The position numbers and the translations under genes are program-made. The notes under the pieces are model-generated. The model did not search any database. It was given only the letters and a program-made list of their open reading frames with translations, and had not been told where the DNA came from. From Maribellus comscasis (GTDB taxonomy: Bacteria; Bacteroidota; Bacteroidia; Bacteroidales; Prolixibacteraceae), in the NCBI RefSeq assembly GCF_009762775.1, contig NZ_CP046401.1, positions 248,001 through 312,000 on the forward strand: 64,000 nucleotides of DNA, written 5' to 3'. Below, piece after piece: positions 17,113 to 28,051 of the stretch (its first letter is position 1; the number at the start of each line of letters is the position of its first letter).

Positions 17113-17772
17113 ATGAGAAAGCAAAAAAGAACACAAGCAGAATACAGAACACTTTCGTTGGGAGAAGAAATCTTTAACAGCATTACACACGGAGTTGGAA
17201 CCCTGCTGAGTATTGCTGCTCTGGTTATTTTGGTCGTTTTTGCAGCTATCAGGGGAAATACCTGGCATGTGGTGAGTTTCTCCATTTTTGGAAGTACATT
17301 GATTTTACTTTATCTGTCGTCAACACTTTACCACAGTTTTACAAAAGAAAAAATTAAAAATCTTTTTGCCCGATTTGATCACGCCGCTATTTTTCTTCTT
17401 ATCGCGGGAACATATACCCCCTTTGTACTAACCACCATCCGCGGGCCACTGGGATGGACATTATTTGGCATTATATGGGGCCTGGCAATTGCTGGTGTGG
17501 TTATCCGTTCAATTTATCTTACACGTTTTCGCAAATTAATGGTAGGCATATACCTTTCTATGGGATGGATGTTTCTTATTGCCATCGTACCAATTGTAAA
17601 AAATCTACCGGGAAGCAGCATCGCTTTTCTTTTTATCGGCGGCGGCTGTTATTCGCTTGGTGTATTATTTTATACGTGGCGTAATTTAAAATACGGCCAC
17701 GGAATATGGCATCTGTTTGTTTTGGCCGGAAGTATTATGCATTTCTTTTCAGTTCTCTACAGTTTAAACTAG
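17113..17772 (+). CDS. Hemolysin III / PAQR-family membrane protein
   Basis: The protein has 219 residues from the ATG at 17113; the upstream TTG start adds eight residues and is less likely. It has seven predicted membrane spans. The PAQR/hemolysin III landmarks are LGEEIFNSITHGVGTLLS near the N-terminus, STLYHSF after TM2, FDHAAIFLLIAGTYTPF in TM3, and the C-terminal HLFVLAGSIMHFFSVLYSL. The His and Asp residues form the presumed zinc site. Members act in lipid or metal homeostasis, and hemolysis itself is poorly supported for most. Confidence 0.92.
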   Translation: MRKQKRTQAEYRTLSLGEEIFNSITHGVGTLLSIAALVILVVFAAIRGNTWHVVSFSIFGSTLILLYLSSTLYHSFTKEKIKNLFARFDHAAIFLLIAGTYTPFVLTTIRGPLGWTLFGIIWGLAIAGVVIRSIYLTRFRKLMVGIYLSMGWMFLIAIVPIVKNLPGSSIAFLFIGGGCYSLGVLFYTWRNLKYGHGIWHLFVLAGSIMHFFSVLYSLN

Positions 17773-17841
17773 AAATCAAATTCCGTTTTCTTAACAAAGG
17801 GGACACTTCTTCCCCATTTCACTATAATTTTCCGGGTTACA

Positions 17842-19311
17842 TCAATTTAACTTTTCGAAATGAAGATAAGCTGCTTCCCAATCCAGTTTCGGTGATGGCG
17901 TATATTCTCCAACCTCAAACGAGTCGAAAATAATCTGCCGTATTTCTTCAAGAGAGCTAACAGCTCCGACAGCTTTTGCCTGTAACATTATATTCCCAAT
18001 GGCTGTTGCTTCAGTTGGGCCTGCAAACACAGGAATTCCCAATGCATCGGCAGTAAGTTGGTTCAACATTTTGTTATTTGCTCCGCCTCCTATAATATGA
18101 AGTTTTTCAATTTTTTTCCCGGTTACCGATTCTATTTGTTTTATGGTAAACTTATATTTTAACACCAAACTATCGTATATACAACGGGCAATCTCGCCCC
18201 TGGTTTGAGGAATGTACTGGTTTGTTTTGGTGCAATATTCCTGTATCGCTTTGGGCATATTTCCCGGGTTCAAAAATAAAGGATCATCCGGATTGATATA
18301 ACATTTAAAACTTTCAGCTTTGTTGCTCATGTCTACAATTTCCTGCCATTCCAGTTCTTTTTCTTCATCCCATATTCGCTTACACTCCTGGATAAGCCAC
18401 ATGCCCATAATATTTTTCAAAAAACGCGTGGTTCCCTCCACTCCACCTTCATTTGTAAAGTTCATTGTCAGCGTTTTTTCCGAAACCAGTGGCTCTTTGC
18501 TTTCAATTCCCAGCAACGACCAGGTACCTGAACTTAGATAAGCCCAGTTTCCTCCTTTTGCCGGCACCGAAACTACCGCCGACGCAGTATCGTGCGAAGC
18601 GACAGCAACACAGGGAATAGCATTACAACCTGTTTCTTCCTGAATTTCAGGAAGGACTTTTCCCAACACCGTACCCGGCTGAATAACTTCCTCCACTATA
18701 TTACCCGGGATTCCAGCTGCCTCAAAAAGTTTGGATTCCCATTCTGCCTTACCCGGTTTTAATAATTGCGAAGTACTTGCAATTGTGTATTCTGTTTTTT
18801 TCTCACCAGTGAACAGGTAATTCAAAAAATCAGGAGAAAACAGCAAACTTTCTGCGACTTTTAAACCTGAATATTCTGTCTGAACAGATGAAAACAATTG
18901 GAATAGAGTATTAAACTGCATAAACTGAATTCCCGAAAGCAAATAGGTTTCTTTTTTAGACAGCACTTCAAAAAACTCCTCCATTGAATTGTCAGTTCTG
19001 TGATCGCGGTAAGCAAACGGAAGCCCAACCACCTGGCCTTCTTTGTTTAGTAGTGCGTAATCAACTCCCCATGTGTCTGTTCCGATTGATTCGGGTTGCA
19101 CATTTTGTTCGTTTACGCATTTTTTCAATCCTGTCTTTAATTCTTCAAACAAACTAAAAATATTCCAGTAATACGTTCCGTGTATATGTAACATTTGATT
19201 TTTAAAACGATGTACTTCTACCAAATCCAATTTTTTATTTTCAAGAATTCCAAGGATTGCACGTCCGCTCGATGCACCAAGATCAAAAGCCAGAAAGTGT
19301 TGTTTGCTCAT
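17842..19311 (-). CDS. rhaB: Rhamnulokinase (FGGY family), no rha neighbours
   Basis: This 489-residue enzyme should phosphorylate L-rhamnulose. The N-terminal ATPase phosphate 1 motif is FLAFDLGASSGRAILG. The rhamnulokinase-type SIGTDTWGVDYALL and AYRDHRTD segments follow. The C-terminal domain has LHIIGGGANNKMLNQLTADALG, the FGGY adenosine motif, and then GPTEATAIGNIMLQ. Length is normal. The rest of a rhamnose pathway (isomerase, aldolase, permease, regulator) is absent from the window, so it is a satellite copy or the pathway lies elsewhere. A related sugar kinase role is possible. Confidence 0.92.
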   Translation of the reverse strand: MSKQHFLAFDLGASSGRAILGILENKKLDLVEVHRFKNQMLHIHGTYYWNIFSLFEELKTGLKKCVNEQNVQPESIGTDTWGVDYALLNKEGQVVGLPFAYRDHRTDNSMEEFFEVLSKKETYLLSGIQFMQFNTLFQLFSSVQTEYSGLKVAESLLFSPDFLNYLFTGEKKTEYTIASTSQLLKPGKAEWESKLFEAAGIPGNIVEEVIQPGTVLGKVLPEIQEETGCNAIPCVAVASHDTASAVVSVPAKGGNWAYLSSGTWSLLGIESKEPLVSEKTLTMNFTNEGGVEGTTRFLKNIMGMWLIQECKRIWDEEKELEWQEIVDMSNKAESFKCYINPDDPLFLNPGNMPKAIQEYCTKTNQYIPQTRGEIARCIYDSLVLKYKFTIKQIESVTGKKIEKLHIIGGGANNKMLNQLTADALGIPVFAGPTEATAIGNIMLQAKAVGAVSSLEEIRQIIFDSFEVGEYTPSPKLDWEAAYLHFEKLN

Positions 19312-19433
19312 TTTACCGGTTTGTTTTTATTTGTTTTCCAAAATAATGATTTTTCACAAAAATGTGTGTCCTGTTCCTACCTGAAATAGCGTTTTAACTG
19401 TCACTTCCTATTTCAAATTAAATTTTAATAATT

Positions 19434-19441
19434 TAAATTTG
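19434..19441 (+). promoter_or_regulatory. Candidate -7 promoter element (TAAATTTG)
   Basis: This TAnnTTTG match lies 66 bp upstream of the DUF4412 gene. The region is AT-rich and no -33 element is clear, so chance is possible. Confidence 0.3.
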
Positions 19442-19507
19442 TAATAATTAAAAATAAGCCGTATACTAAGACAAAACTGTATTTAATCCCAAAAAATTTA
19501 ACAAATT

Positions 19508-20503
19508 ATGAAAACGCTATGTAAGGTAATTCTGCTCTTTTTCTTTTCTGTTTTGGTTTTTCAGCCAGTTCACGGGCAAAATATTTTAAAAAGACTTAAA
19601 CAAAAAGCCCAGGAAAAAATTGAAGAAAAAGTTGAGGAGCGGGCCGAAGAAAAGATGGATGAAAAAATTGACGAAAGCCTGGATAAGATTGAAGAGTCAA
19701 TGGAGAAAAATGATAGTGAGACAGCTGGTTCTGAGGAATCTTCAGCTGACCGTAACGCGAAAATGCAGAATCGAATGCAAGGGATGCTGAAGGGAATGGG
19801 AATGTCGGGAGAACCTGTTCCTGTAGCTGACAATTACGAGTTTGATTACAAAATTCAAATGCACATAGAGTCATATGATAAGAAAGGCAAACAGGAAAGT
19901 ACCGGTGAATTTATCACTCATCTAAACCCGAAAACCAAAAGTATGGCCTATGAATTTGTTTCCGGTGATATGGCAAAAGATGGACAGGGCATGTTTATCA
20001 TCGACGCAGAAAACGATGCCATGATAATTTTAAATGATGAAAAAGGAGAAAAAACCGGTATTGTATATGGTATGGGCTCATTCTTTCAGACCATTGGAGA
20101 AACCTATGTTGACGAAGAACTGGAAGATACTCCGGATAATTATCTCGCAAATCCAAATGTAAAAAAAACCGGAAAAACAAAAAATATTGCCGGATATAAG
20201 TGCGAAGAGTATGTTTATACAGATGAAGAAAATAAAACAAAATCAAACATCTGGATTACCAAAGATTTAAAGATGAACACACAAGACTTTTTCAGCACGC
20301 TTTTTAAAACGAACCTGTACTCACACGGAATGGGTTGGGGGTATATGATGGAGGCTACTACAGAAAACCTGGAAAACGATGAAAAAACCACCATGCAGGT
20401 CACCGAAGTTGACAATAATTCAAATGTATCTTTTTCATTAGGAAATTATCAAATTACCAATCTCGGGTCGTTTACCATGCCTGTAACCGAAGAAGAAAAA
20501 TAA
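19508..20503 (+). CDS. Secreted DUF4412 protein with N-terminal coiled coil
   Basis: The 331-residue protein has a signal peptide ending near VHGQ24. Residues 27-75 form a highly charged heptad segment (KQKAQEKIEEKVEERAEEKM and onwards) likely to be a coiled coil. The beta-rich DUF4412 domain follows, with MHIESYDKKGKQESTGEF, KTKSMAYEFVSGD and the conserved IAGYKCEEYVYTDEENKTK ahead of IWITKDLKM. The family is periplasmic or outer-membrane-associated and its function is unknown. It is monocistronic, ending at a strong terminator shared with katG. Confidence 0.85.
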   Translation: MKTLCKVILLFFFSVLVFQPVHGQNILKRLKQKAQEKIEEKVEERAEEKMDEKIDESLDKIEESMEKNDSETAGSEESSADRNAKMQNRMQGMLKGMGMSGEPVPVADNYEFDYKIQMHIESYDKKGKQESTGEFITHLNPKTKSMAYEFVSGDMAKDGQGMFIIDAENDAMIILNDEKGEKTGIVYGMGSFFQTIGETYVDEELEDTPDNYLANPNVKKTGKTKNIAGYKCEEYVYTDEENKTKSNIWITKDLKMNTQDFFSTLFKTNLYSHGMGWGYMMEATTENLENDEKTTMQVTEVDNNSNVSFSLGNYQITNLGSFTMPVTEEEK

Positions 20504-20522
20504 ATTTACTCCAACAATAATT

Positions 20523-20558
20523 AAAAAAGGCAGTTCAAATGAATGAACTGCCTTTTTT
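20523..20558. terminator. Bidirectional terminator between DUF4412 and katG
   Basis: A 15-bp perfect stem (AAAAAAGGCAGTTCA with its complement at 20544-20558) carries A- and T-runs on both sides. It serves the convergent genes ending at 20503 (+) and 20588 (-). Confidence 0.92.
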
Positions 20559-20587
20559 ACTATTTTCTTGTTTTGTCCTTAACAGCT

Positions 20588-22819
<2,232 letters not shown>

Positions 22820-22850
22820 TTATAGTTTTTGAGTGTTTTTCTTTTTCAAA

Positions 22851-22858
22851 CAAATTTA
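22851..22858 (-). promoter_or_regulatory. Candidate katG -7 promoter element
   Basis: The minus strand reads TAAATTTG, a perfect TAnnTTTG, 35 bp upstream of the katG ATG. There is no clear -33 box. Confidence 0.45.
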
Positions 22859-23207
22859 AAATTAACAATATTTATAAATATTATACACCTATAATTATTT
22901 GTTATATAAATACAGCTGCTATCCTTTTAAGATACAAAATAATGACACCTATAACAAGACACAATAACAGCAAAAGATAAAATAGTTACGTAATGTTTTC
23001 AGCCAGAATATCCTTTCGCATAAATTCCTTACAAAAAAGGGTTGTATTCAAACAAAGAATCGTGTTAATTAAAAGTGTTAAAAAGATTTTTCATTGCGTG
23101 CAAAAATTAACACCGGACAAATCTGAATATTAAAAAAATCGTTCTTATGTTTATCTTTTTGAGACTTGATAACAAGTAACATAATAAATCCCACATTTCC
23201 AATTTGA

Positions 23208-23333
23208 ATGCTAAAAATAAAAATAAGTGAAATTGAGGTTAATTATTCTCTTCTCTCTTGGCTCACTTTTATATTTTTTACAATTTTGTATGCAGTAGCT
23301 TTAATAGCAATTGCTGTTTGTGTTTGTCCTTGA
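23208..23333 (+). CDS. Possible 41-residue small membrane protein
   Basis: An ATG frame of 41 codons encodes a polar N-terminus (MLKIKISEIE) followed by one hydrophobic span of about 25 residues (LTFIFFTILYAVALIAIAV) and a CVCP tail. It ends 47 bp before the bacterioferritin start on the same strand. The transmembrane profile is coherent, but AT-rich DNA readily gives hydrophobic frames, so it may be chance. Confidence 0.25.
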   Translation: MLKIKISEIEVNYSLLSWLTFIFFTILYAVALIAIAVCVCP

Positions 23334-23380
23334 ACAAAAAACTACTCAAAAAAAATTACCAAATAATAAAAACAAAAATC

Positions 23381-23878
23381 ATGAAAGAAAAAAGTATTGA
23401 ATTATTGAACAAAGCTGTTGCCGATGAACTTTCAGCGGTTCACCAATACATGTATTTTCATTTCCATTGTGATGATCAGGGATATGATTTACTTGCAGGC
23501 TTGTTCAAGAAAACAGCCATTGAAGAAATGATGCATATTGAAGAGCTTGCTGAAAGAATTTTATTTCTGAAAGGCGAAGTTGAAATGGCTGCTTCTGAAG
23601 ACGTAAAAAAAATTCACGATGTTAAAGAAATGTTGAAAGTGGCTGTAGAGATGGAAGAAGCAAGTGCACGTGATTACAACCTATGGGCCAACGAGTGCTC
23701 TGCAAACGCTGATGCTATGTCGAAAAAACTATTTGAATCGTTGGTGGAAGATGAGGAACGCCATGGCGACCAGTATGATGTTGAACTGGAAAATCTTGCT
23801 AAGTTTGGCGACAATTATCTGGCTTTACAATCCATTGAAAGAAGTAAAAATATGGCAGGGGGCCATCCTGCCGACTAA
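23381..23878 (+). CDS. bfr: Bacterioferritin
   Basis: The protein has 165 residues from the ATG at 23381; an upstream in-frame extension lacks family similarity. Ferroxidase ligands can be placed against E. coli Bfr: Glu16, Glu49, His52, Glu90, Glu125 and His128. Met50 in the EEMMH motif occupies the haem-ligand Met52 position, so a haem-binding bacterioferritin is expected rather than a plain ferritin. The match continues through AERILFLKGE. It stores iron and may consume peroxide. The gene is divergent from katG and is followed by a strong hairpin. Confidence 0.92.
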   Translation: MKEKSIELLNKAVADELSAVHQYMYFHFHCDDQGYDLLAGLFKKTAIEEMMHIEELAERILFLKGEVEMAASEDVKKIHDVKEMLKVAVEMEEASARDYNLWANECSANADAMSKKLFESLVEDEERHGDQYDVELENLAKFGDNYLALQSIERSKNMAGGHPAD

Positions 23879-23893
23879 TTTTTCAAGGTATTG

Positions 23894-23928
23894 AAATCAC
23901 CGGGGAAGAATAGCCCCCGGTGATTTTT
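23894..23928 (+). terminator. Rho-independent terminator of bfr
   Basis: AAATCACCGGGG pairs with CCCCGGTGATTT (23894-23905 with 23915-23926) and is followed by TT. It is a GC-rich, 12-pair stem and starts 15 bp past the stop. Confidence 0.85.
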
Positions 23929-23930
23929 CA

Positions 23931-23946
23931 GCTAGGCCTGCCTAGC
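23931..23946. repeat. 16-bp inverted repeat GCTAGGC-CT-GCCTAGC
   Basis: A perfect 7-bp inverted repeat with a 2-base centre directly follows the bfr terminator and is followed by six A. It looks more like a protein-binding palindrome than a hairpin, and it sits in the tail region of the convergent gene at 23964. Confidence 0.5.
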
Positions 23947-23963
23947 AAAAAAGCGACAAACAT

Positions 23964-24731
23964 CTAATTTTCAGGTATATACATCAAATCGAAGTCTATT
24001 TGACCAAGATGTGTTTCTATTTTTTGAACAATAGGTAAAACTTCCTGCCAAAGTTTCTTTCCTTCTTCCCCAAATTCAGCCCATTGTTCTTCGTTTAGTT
24101 TATAATGTTCTGAGGGACTATTACCGGTTTCGTCAATAAAATATACTACATTCATATCAGCCCCGAAAACAGGATAAAATGTGTAAAAGGCCGAGGTTAT
24201 TCCATGCTCCCTGCGTAAGTCAACATATGTCTTTGTCAATTCCTGAAACTTATCCCACATTCCCGGTTTTATATAAAATTTCTCAAAAAACCGAAATTTC
24301 GATCCCATCGGAGTACTTGTCATCTGCTCACCGGCAACAGAAAGCTCCGGTTGTGACTCCAAAATCATTCGCCCTACCTTTGAATAGGAAACATCAAACA
24401 GTTTTTGAATTTCTTTTGTACGCTCCGGATTTTCTTCATACAATTTTATCATCATTTTTTGCATTTCATCCAAATCTCCGAATTCGGTAAATGGTACCGA
24501 ATACCATAAATACCCGTCGTTTGTATATTGCGTAGCATTCATGTAAGGGTGATTGTTTTCTTTGTAAAAAGTATTCTCTGCAGCAATAGCCTTTTGGGCG
24601 TTTTCAAGTTGTAACGGCGTCAACTGAACTTCCCAAACCATGTACTTTGTTTTTGCGTTCTCCTGTGCATTCATATGCGATGCGCAAACCATAATTATGA
24701 GGGCTAAAATTACAGTGTGAATTTTTTTCAT
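23964..24731 (-). CDS. Secreted protein of unknown function
   Basis: The protein has 255 residues from the ATG at 24731, which opens a signal peptide ending near SHMNAQ; the longer frame starts at a GTG or similar with a weaker N-terminus. The mature chain is rich in Trp, Glu and Gln, with repeated segments such as MVWEVQLTPLQLENAQKAI and FYIKPGMWDKFQELTKTYVDL. Two related halves suggest a duplicated dimeric alpha/beta-barrel-like fold (ABM or NIPSNAP-like), which is inference. No catalytic motif is evident. It is monocistronic and convergent with bfr. Confidence 0.6.
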   Translation of the reverse strand: MKKIHTVILALIIMVCASHMNAQENAKTKYMVWEVQLTPLQLENAQKAIAAENTFYKENNHPYMNATQYTNDGYLWYSVPFTEFGDLDEMQKMMIKLYEENPERTKEIQKLFDVSYSKVGRMILESQPELSVAGEQMTSTPMGSKFRFFEKFYIKPGMWDKFQELTKTYVDLRREHGITSAFYTFYPVFGADMNVVYFIDETGNSPSEHYKLNEEQWAEFGEEGKKLWQEVLPIVQKIETHLGQIDFDLMYIPEN

Positions 24732-25120
24732 CTCTTTTTGTTTTAAAATGAAAAATAATAATACTAAGCCATGCCCGAGACACAACCCTTACTACAAATT
24801 ACTAATAATAAATGAATTACAAAAGAAAACAGAGCACAAAAACACCAACAAGTCTTTTATTAAAAAAATAAAGCCTCGTTAAAAAAGCGAAAACAGATTA
24901 AAAAAAAAATAAAAAATAAACCGAATATTCAGCCATCTTTTTCTTGAACTATAAATAAAAACAAATGTTATTTTTATGAAGTAAAAAGCAACATTGAACA
25001 AATTAAACTCTCTTCCAAAGAGAAAAATAATTTATATCAAAAGTTAAAAGTAACTTATACAGAACAAAGAAGAAGACATATAAAACTTACAACCAACAAA
25101 TATTAAAATTCAAAAAAATT
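24732..25120. other. 389-bp very AT-rich intergenic region
   Basis: The divergent upstream region of the secreted protein (-) and the aldo/keto reductase (+). It is dominated by A-runs (especially 24895-24925). No gene, RNA or clear TAnnTTTG was found. Confidence 0.5.
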
Positions 25121-26140
25121 ATGAAATACAATTTCTTAGGAAACACAGGCCTGGAAGTTTCGGAACTATGTATGGGGACAATGACATTTGGTGGGCGTGG
25201 AATGTGGACAGCTATCGGCACCCTGCCACAGGAACAGGTAAATGCTTTGATGAAACAAGCTGTTGACGGCGGAATAAACTTCATTGATACAGCTAATGTA
25301 TACAGCGAAGGATTAAGTGAGCAAATGACCGGTCAGGCGATCCGGGTTCTCGGATTAAAACGCGATGATTTGGTTATTGCAACAAAAGTGCGCGGAAAAA
25401 TGGGTGATGGTCCAAACAATTCAGGATTAACAAAAAAACACATTCTCCAACAGGCTGATGAGAGTTTGAGCCGTTTGAATATGGACTATATCGATTTATA
25501 CCAGATTCATGGTTTTGATTCCGCTACGCCTTTGGAAGAAACTCTGGAGGCCCTTGATTTATTGATGAAAAGCGGAAAAGTACGATACATTGGGTGCAGC
25601 AATTTAGCTGCATGGCAGATAATGAAGGCATTGGGAATTTCAGCCCAAAATCACTTGAGTAAATTTGTTTCGCTACAGGCGTATTATACCATTGCAAGTC
25701 GTGATCTGGAGCGTGAGATTGTTCCTCTCCTCCTCGACCAAAAAATTGGTTTAATGGTGTGGAGCCCTTTAGCAGGTGGTTTATTGAGCGGAAAATACGA
25801 TCGAAATTCTGAGTCGAAGGAAGGTGGGCGCAGAGTTAACTTTGATTTTCCTCCCGTTAATAAAGACAAAGCAATTGATATTATTGATGTTATGCAAGAA
25901 GTCGCAAAGGAGAAAAAGGTTACTGTGGCTCAAATCGCATTGGCATGGTTGCTTCATCAACCGGCCGTTACAACGGTTATAATTGGAGCAAATAAACCGA
26001 CACAACTCAGCGAAAACCTTGATTCCGTAAATATCAGACTTACAAAAGATGAATTAAAACAGTTGGATGACGTGAGTAAATTAACTCCGGAGTATCCGGG
26101 ATGGATGATTGAACGTCAGGGAGCTGACAGAAAGAGATAG
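25121..26140 (+). CDS. Aldo/keto reductase
   Basis: This 339-residue TIM-barrel NADPH-dependent oxidoreductase has the catalytic tetrad in place: Asp and Tyr in FIDTANVYSEG, Lys in VIATKVRG and His in LYQIHGFD. The cofactor segment near the C-terminus is VTTVIIGANKPTQLSENL. The opening MKYNFLGNTGLEVSELCMGTM is typical of the YajO/YhdN-like branch acting on aldehydes or sugars. Substrate is unknown. A strong terminator follows, so it is a single-gene unit next to, but separate from, the sulfatase downstream. Confidence 0.94.
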   Translation: MKYNFLGNTGLEVSELCMGTMTFGGRGMWTAIGTLPQEQVNALMKQAVDGGINFIDTANVYSEGLSEQMTGQAIRVLGLKRDDLVIATKVRGKMGDGPNNSGLTKKHILQQADESLSRLNMDYIDLYQIHGFDSATPLEETLEALDLLMKSGKVRYIGCSNLAAWQIMKALGISAQNHLSKFVSLQAYYTIASRDLEREIVPLLLDQKIGLMVWSPLAGGLLSGKYDRNSESKEGGRRVNFDFPPVNKDKAIDIIDVMQEVAKEKKVTVAQIALAWLLHQPAVTTVIIGANKPTQLSENLDSVNIRLTKDELKQLDDVSKLTPEYPGWMIERQGADRKR

Positions 26141-26152
26141 TAACTGAGCAGG

Positions 26153-26190
26153 AAAAAAACAGGAAGGGTTAAATCTTCCTGTTTTTTTAT
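26153..26190 (+). terminator. Rho-independent terminator of the aldo/keto reductase gene
   Basis: AAAAAAACAGGAAG pairs with CTTCCTGTTTTTTT (26153-26166 with 26175-26188) around an 8-base loop, ending in T-runs. Confidence 0.92.
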
Positions 26191-26260
26191 ACTCCGTCTT
26201 TTCTTTTTCTGGGTTTTATCAGGCAAAATACATAATTTTAGACGACCTAAAACCAATATT

Positions 26261-28021
26261 ATGAACCGCATAATTCTTCTTTTTATACTCGCAACTTTCA
26301 TTACATCTTCCTGCAAAAAAAATACAGAACAAAAACTTCCCAATATAATTGTCATCCTCTCAGATGACCAGGGTTGGGGTGACTTAAGTTACACCGGTAA
26401 CACAAATATCAGTACACCAAACATTGACAAAATTGCCGAAACCGGTGTTTTTTTCGACCGCTTTTATGTTTGCCCGGTGTGTTCTCCTACCCGCGCTGAG
26501 TTTTTGACCGGACGCTACCACGTACGCGGAGGCGTGTATTCAACATCAGCAGGTGGCGAGCGACTTGATTTGGACGAAACAACCATTGCCGATGTGTTCA
26601 GGAATGCAGGTTACAAAACCGCTGCCTATGGCAAATGGCACAATGGTATGCAGGCTCCGTATCATCCCAATGCCCGGGGATTTGAAGATTTTTACGGATT
26701 TTGTTCTGGCCACTGGGGAAATTATTATAGCCCGATGCTGGAACACAACGGAGAAATTGTAAAAGGCGATGGTTTTATCATTGACGATTTAACGAATCAT
26801 GGCCTCCAATTTATAGAGCAAAACAAAAACACCCCGTTCTTTCTTTACCTGCCTTTTAATACCCCGCACGCTCCTATGCAGGTTCCTGATCGCTGGTGGC
26901 AAAAATTCAAAAACAAAGAACCGGGAATGAAACACCATGATCCGGATAAAGAAGAAATAATGTTTACAAATTCGGCACTCGCTATGTGCGAAAATATTGA
27001 CTGGAACGTTGGGCGAATTACACAGAAACTAGATGAATTAGATCTTTCAGAAAACACAATCGTTATTTATTTTTCTGACAACGGCCCAAACAGTTGGCGC
27101 TGGAACAACGGCATGAAAGGAAGGAAAGGATCGACTGATGAAGGAGGTGTCCGTTCTCCCTTCTTTATAAAATGGCCGGGCAAAATTCAAGGCGGAAAAA
27201 AAATAACAACTATTGCTTCAGCGGTCGATCTTTTGCCAACTTTAACAGATCTTGCAGGTATTAAATATCAAACAAAAAAACCACTTGACGGCTTGAGTTT
27301 AAAACGTCTTTTAACCGAAGAGAACCCGGAGTGGAATGACCGGTTTATTTTTAACCACTGGGGAAAAAGAACAAGTGTACGTAATCAGAAATACAGGTTG
27401 GATAACGACGGTAAATTGTTTGATATGGAAAACGACTCGGGTCAAGAAACCGACATATCTGACAACCAGTTAAAAATAACCCAACAGATGATTTCGGCTA
27501 AAGAAAAATGGGAAAATGAAGTACTCACAGAACTACCCGAAAAGGATTATCGTGCATTTACTATTGCCCATCCTGATTTTATATGGACACAAATTCCGGC
27601 TCGTGATGGCACGGCGCATGGAAATATTCAACGCTCAAACCGTTATCCCAATTGTACATTTTTCACCAACTGGATGAGTACCACGGACAGCATTACCTGG
27701 GACGCAGAGGTACTCGCCGATGGTAAGTTCGATGTAACAATTTACTATACCTGCCCTGCCTCAGATGTGGGTTCAACCTTCCAGTTAAATTTTGGTAATG
27801 AAAAATTGATTTCAAAAATAGAAGAAGCACATGATCCTCCTTTAACCGGAATGGAACACGATCTGATCCCGAGGTGGGAATCATATGTAAAAGAATTCAA
27901 ACCATTGAATATAGGAACAATTGAATTAAAAAAAGGAAAAGGAACATTGACACTGAAAGCACTTGAAATGCCAGGATCTCAGGTTATGGACTTCCGGCTT
28001 TTGATGTTGAGAAAGATTTGA
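26261..28021 (+). CDS. Lipoprotein sulfatase with extra C-terminal beta-sandwich domain
   Basis: The protein has 586 residues, with a lipobox at Cys18. Metal ligands are at LSDDQGWGD and the formylglycine motif is CSPTR with Cys74, preceded by CPV. YGKWHNG stands where the tandem pair has IGKWHLG. YFSDNGPNSWRW and the late DNDGKLFDMENDSGQ complete the S1 sulfatase core to about residue 440. The last 130 or so residues (WTQIPARDGT to the end) form a separate beta-rich module (FDVTIYYTCPASDVG, GTIELKKGKGTLTLKAL) that looks like a carbohydrate-binding sandwich. It is nearer the SusC/D locus than the other two sulfatases and diverges from them in sequence, so it probably attacks a different sulfate. 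Confidence 0.92.
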   Translation: MNRIILLFILATFITSSCKKNTEQKLPNIIVILSDDQGWGDLSYTGNTNISTPNIDKIAETGVFFDRFYVCPVCSPTRAEFLTGRYHVRGGVYSTSAGGERLDLDETTIADVFRNAGYKTAAYGKWHNGMQAPYHPNARGFEDFYGFCSGHWGNYYSPMLEHNGEIVKGDGFIIDDLTNHGLQFIEQNKNTPFFLYLPFNTPHAPMQVPDRWWQKFKNKEPGMKHHDPDKEEIMFTNSALAMCENIDWNVGRITQKLDELDLSENTIVIYFSDNGPNSWRWNNGMKGRKGSTDEGGVRSPFFIKWPGKIQGGKKITTIASAVDLLPTLTDLAGIKYQTKKPLDGLSLKRLLTEENPEWNDRFIFNHWGKRTSVRNQKYRLDNDGKLFDMENDSGQETDISDNQLKITQQMISAKEKWENEVLTELPEKDYRAFTIAHPDFIWTQIPARDGTAHGNIQRSNRYPNCTFFTNWMSTTDSITWDAEVLADGKFDVTIYYTCPASDVGSTFQLNFGNEKLISKIEEAHDPPLTGMEHDLIPRWESYVKEFKPLNIGTIELKKGKGTLTLKALEMPGSQVMDFRLLMLRKI

Positions 28022-28051
28022 CAAAATACATTTTATTTACATTCTTTATTT

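Noticed and set aside
22860..23100. Possible OxyR or PerR operator between katG and bfr
   Set aside because: Several AT-rich half-sites exist, but none match the expected spacing, so no site is claimed.
23258..23380. N-terminal extension of bacterioferritin
   Set aside because: The extension begins at TTG, has no similarity to the family, and the ATG at 23381 gives the standard length.
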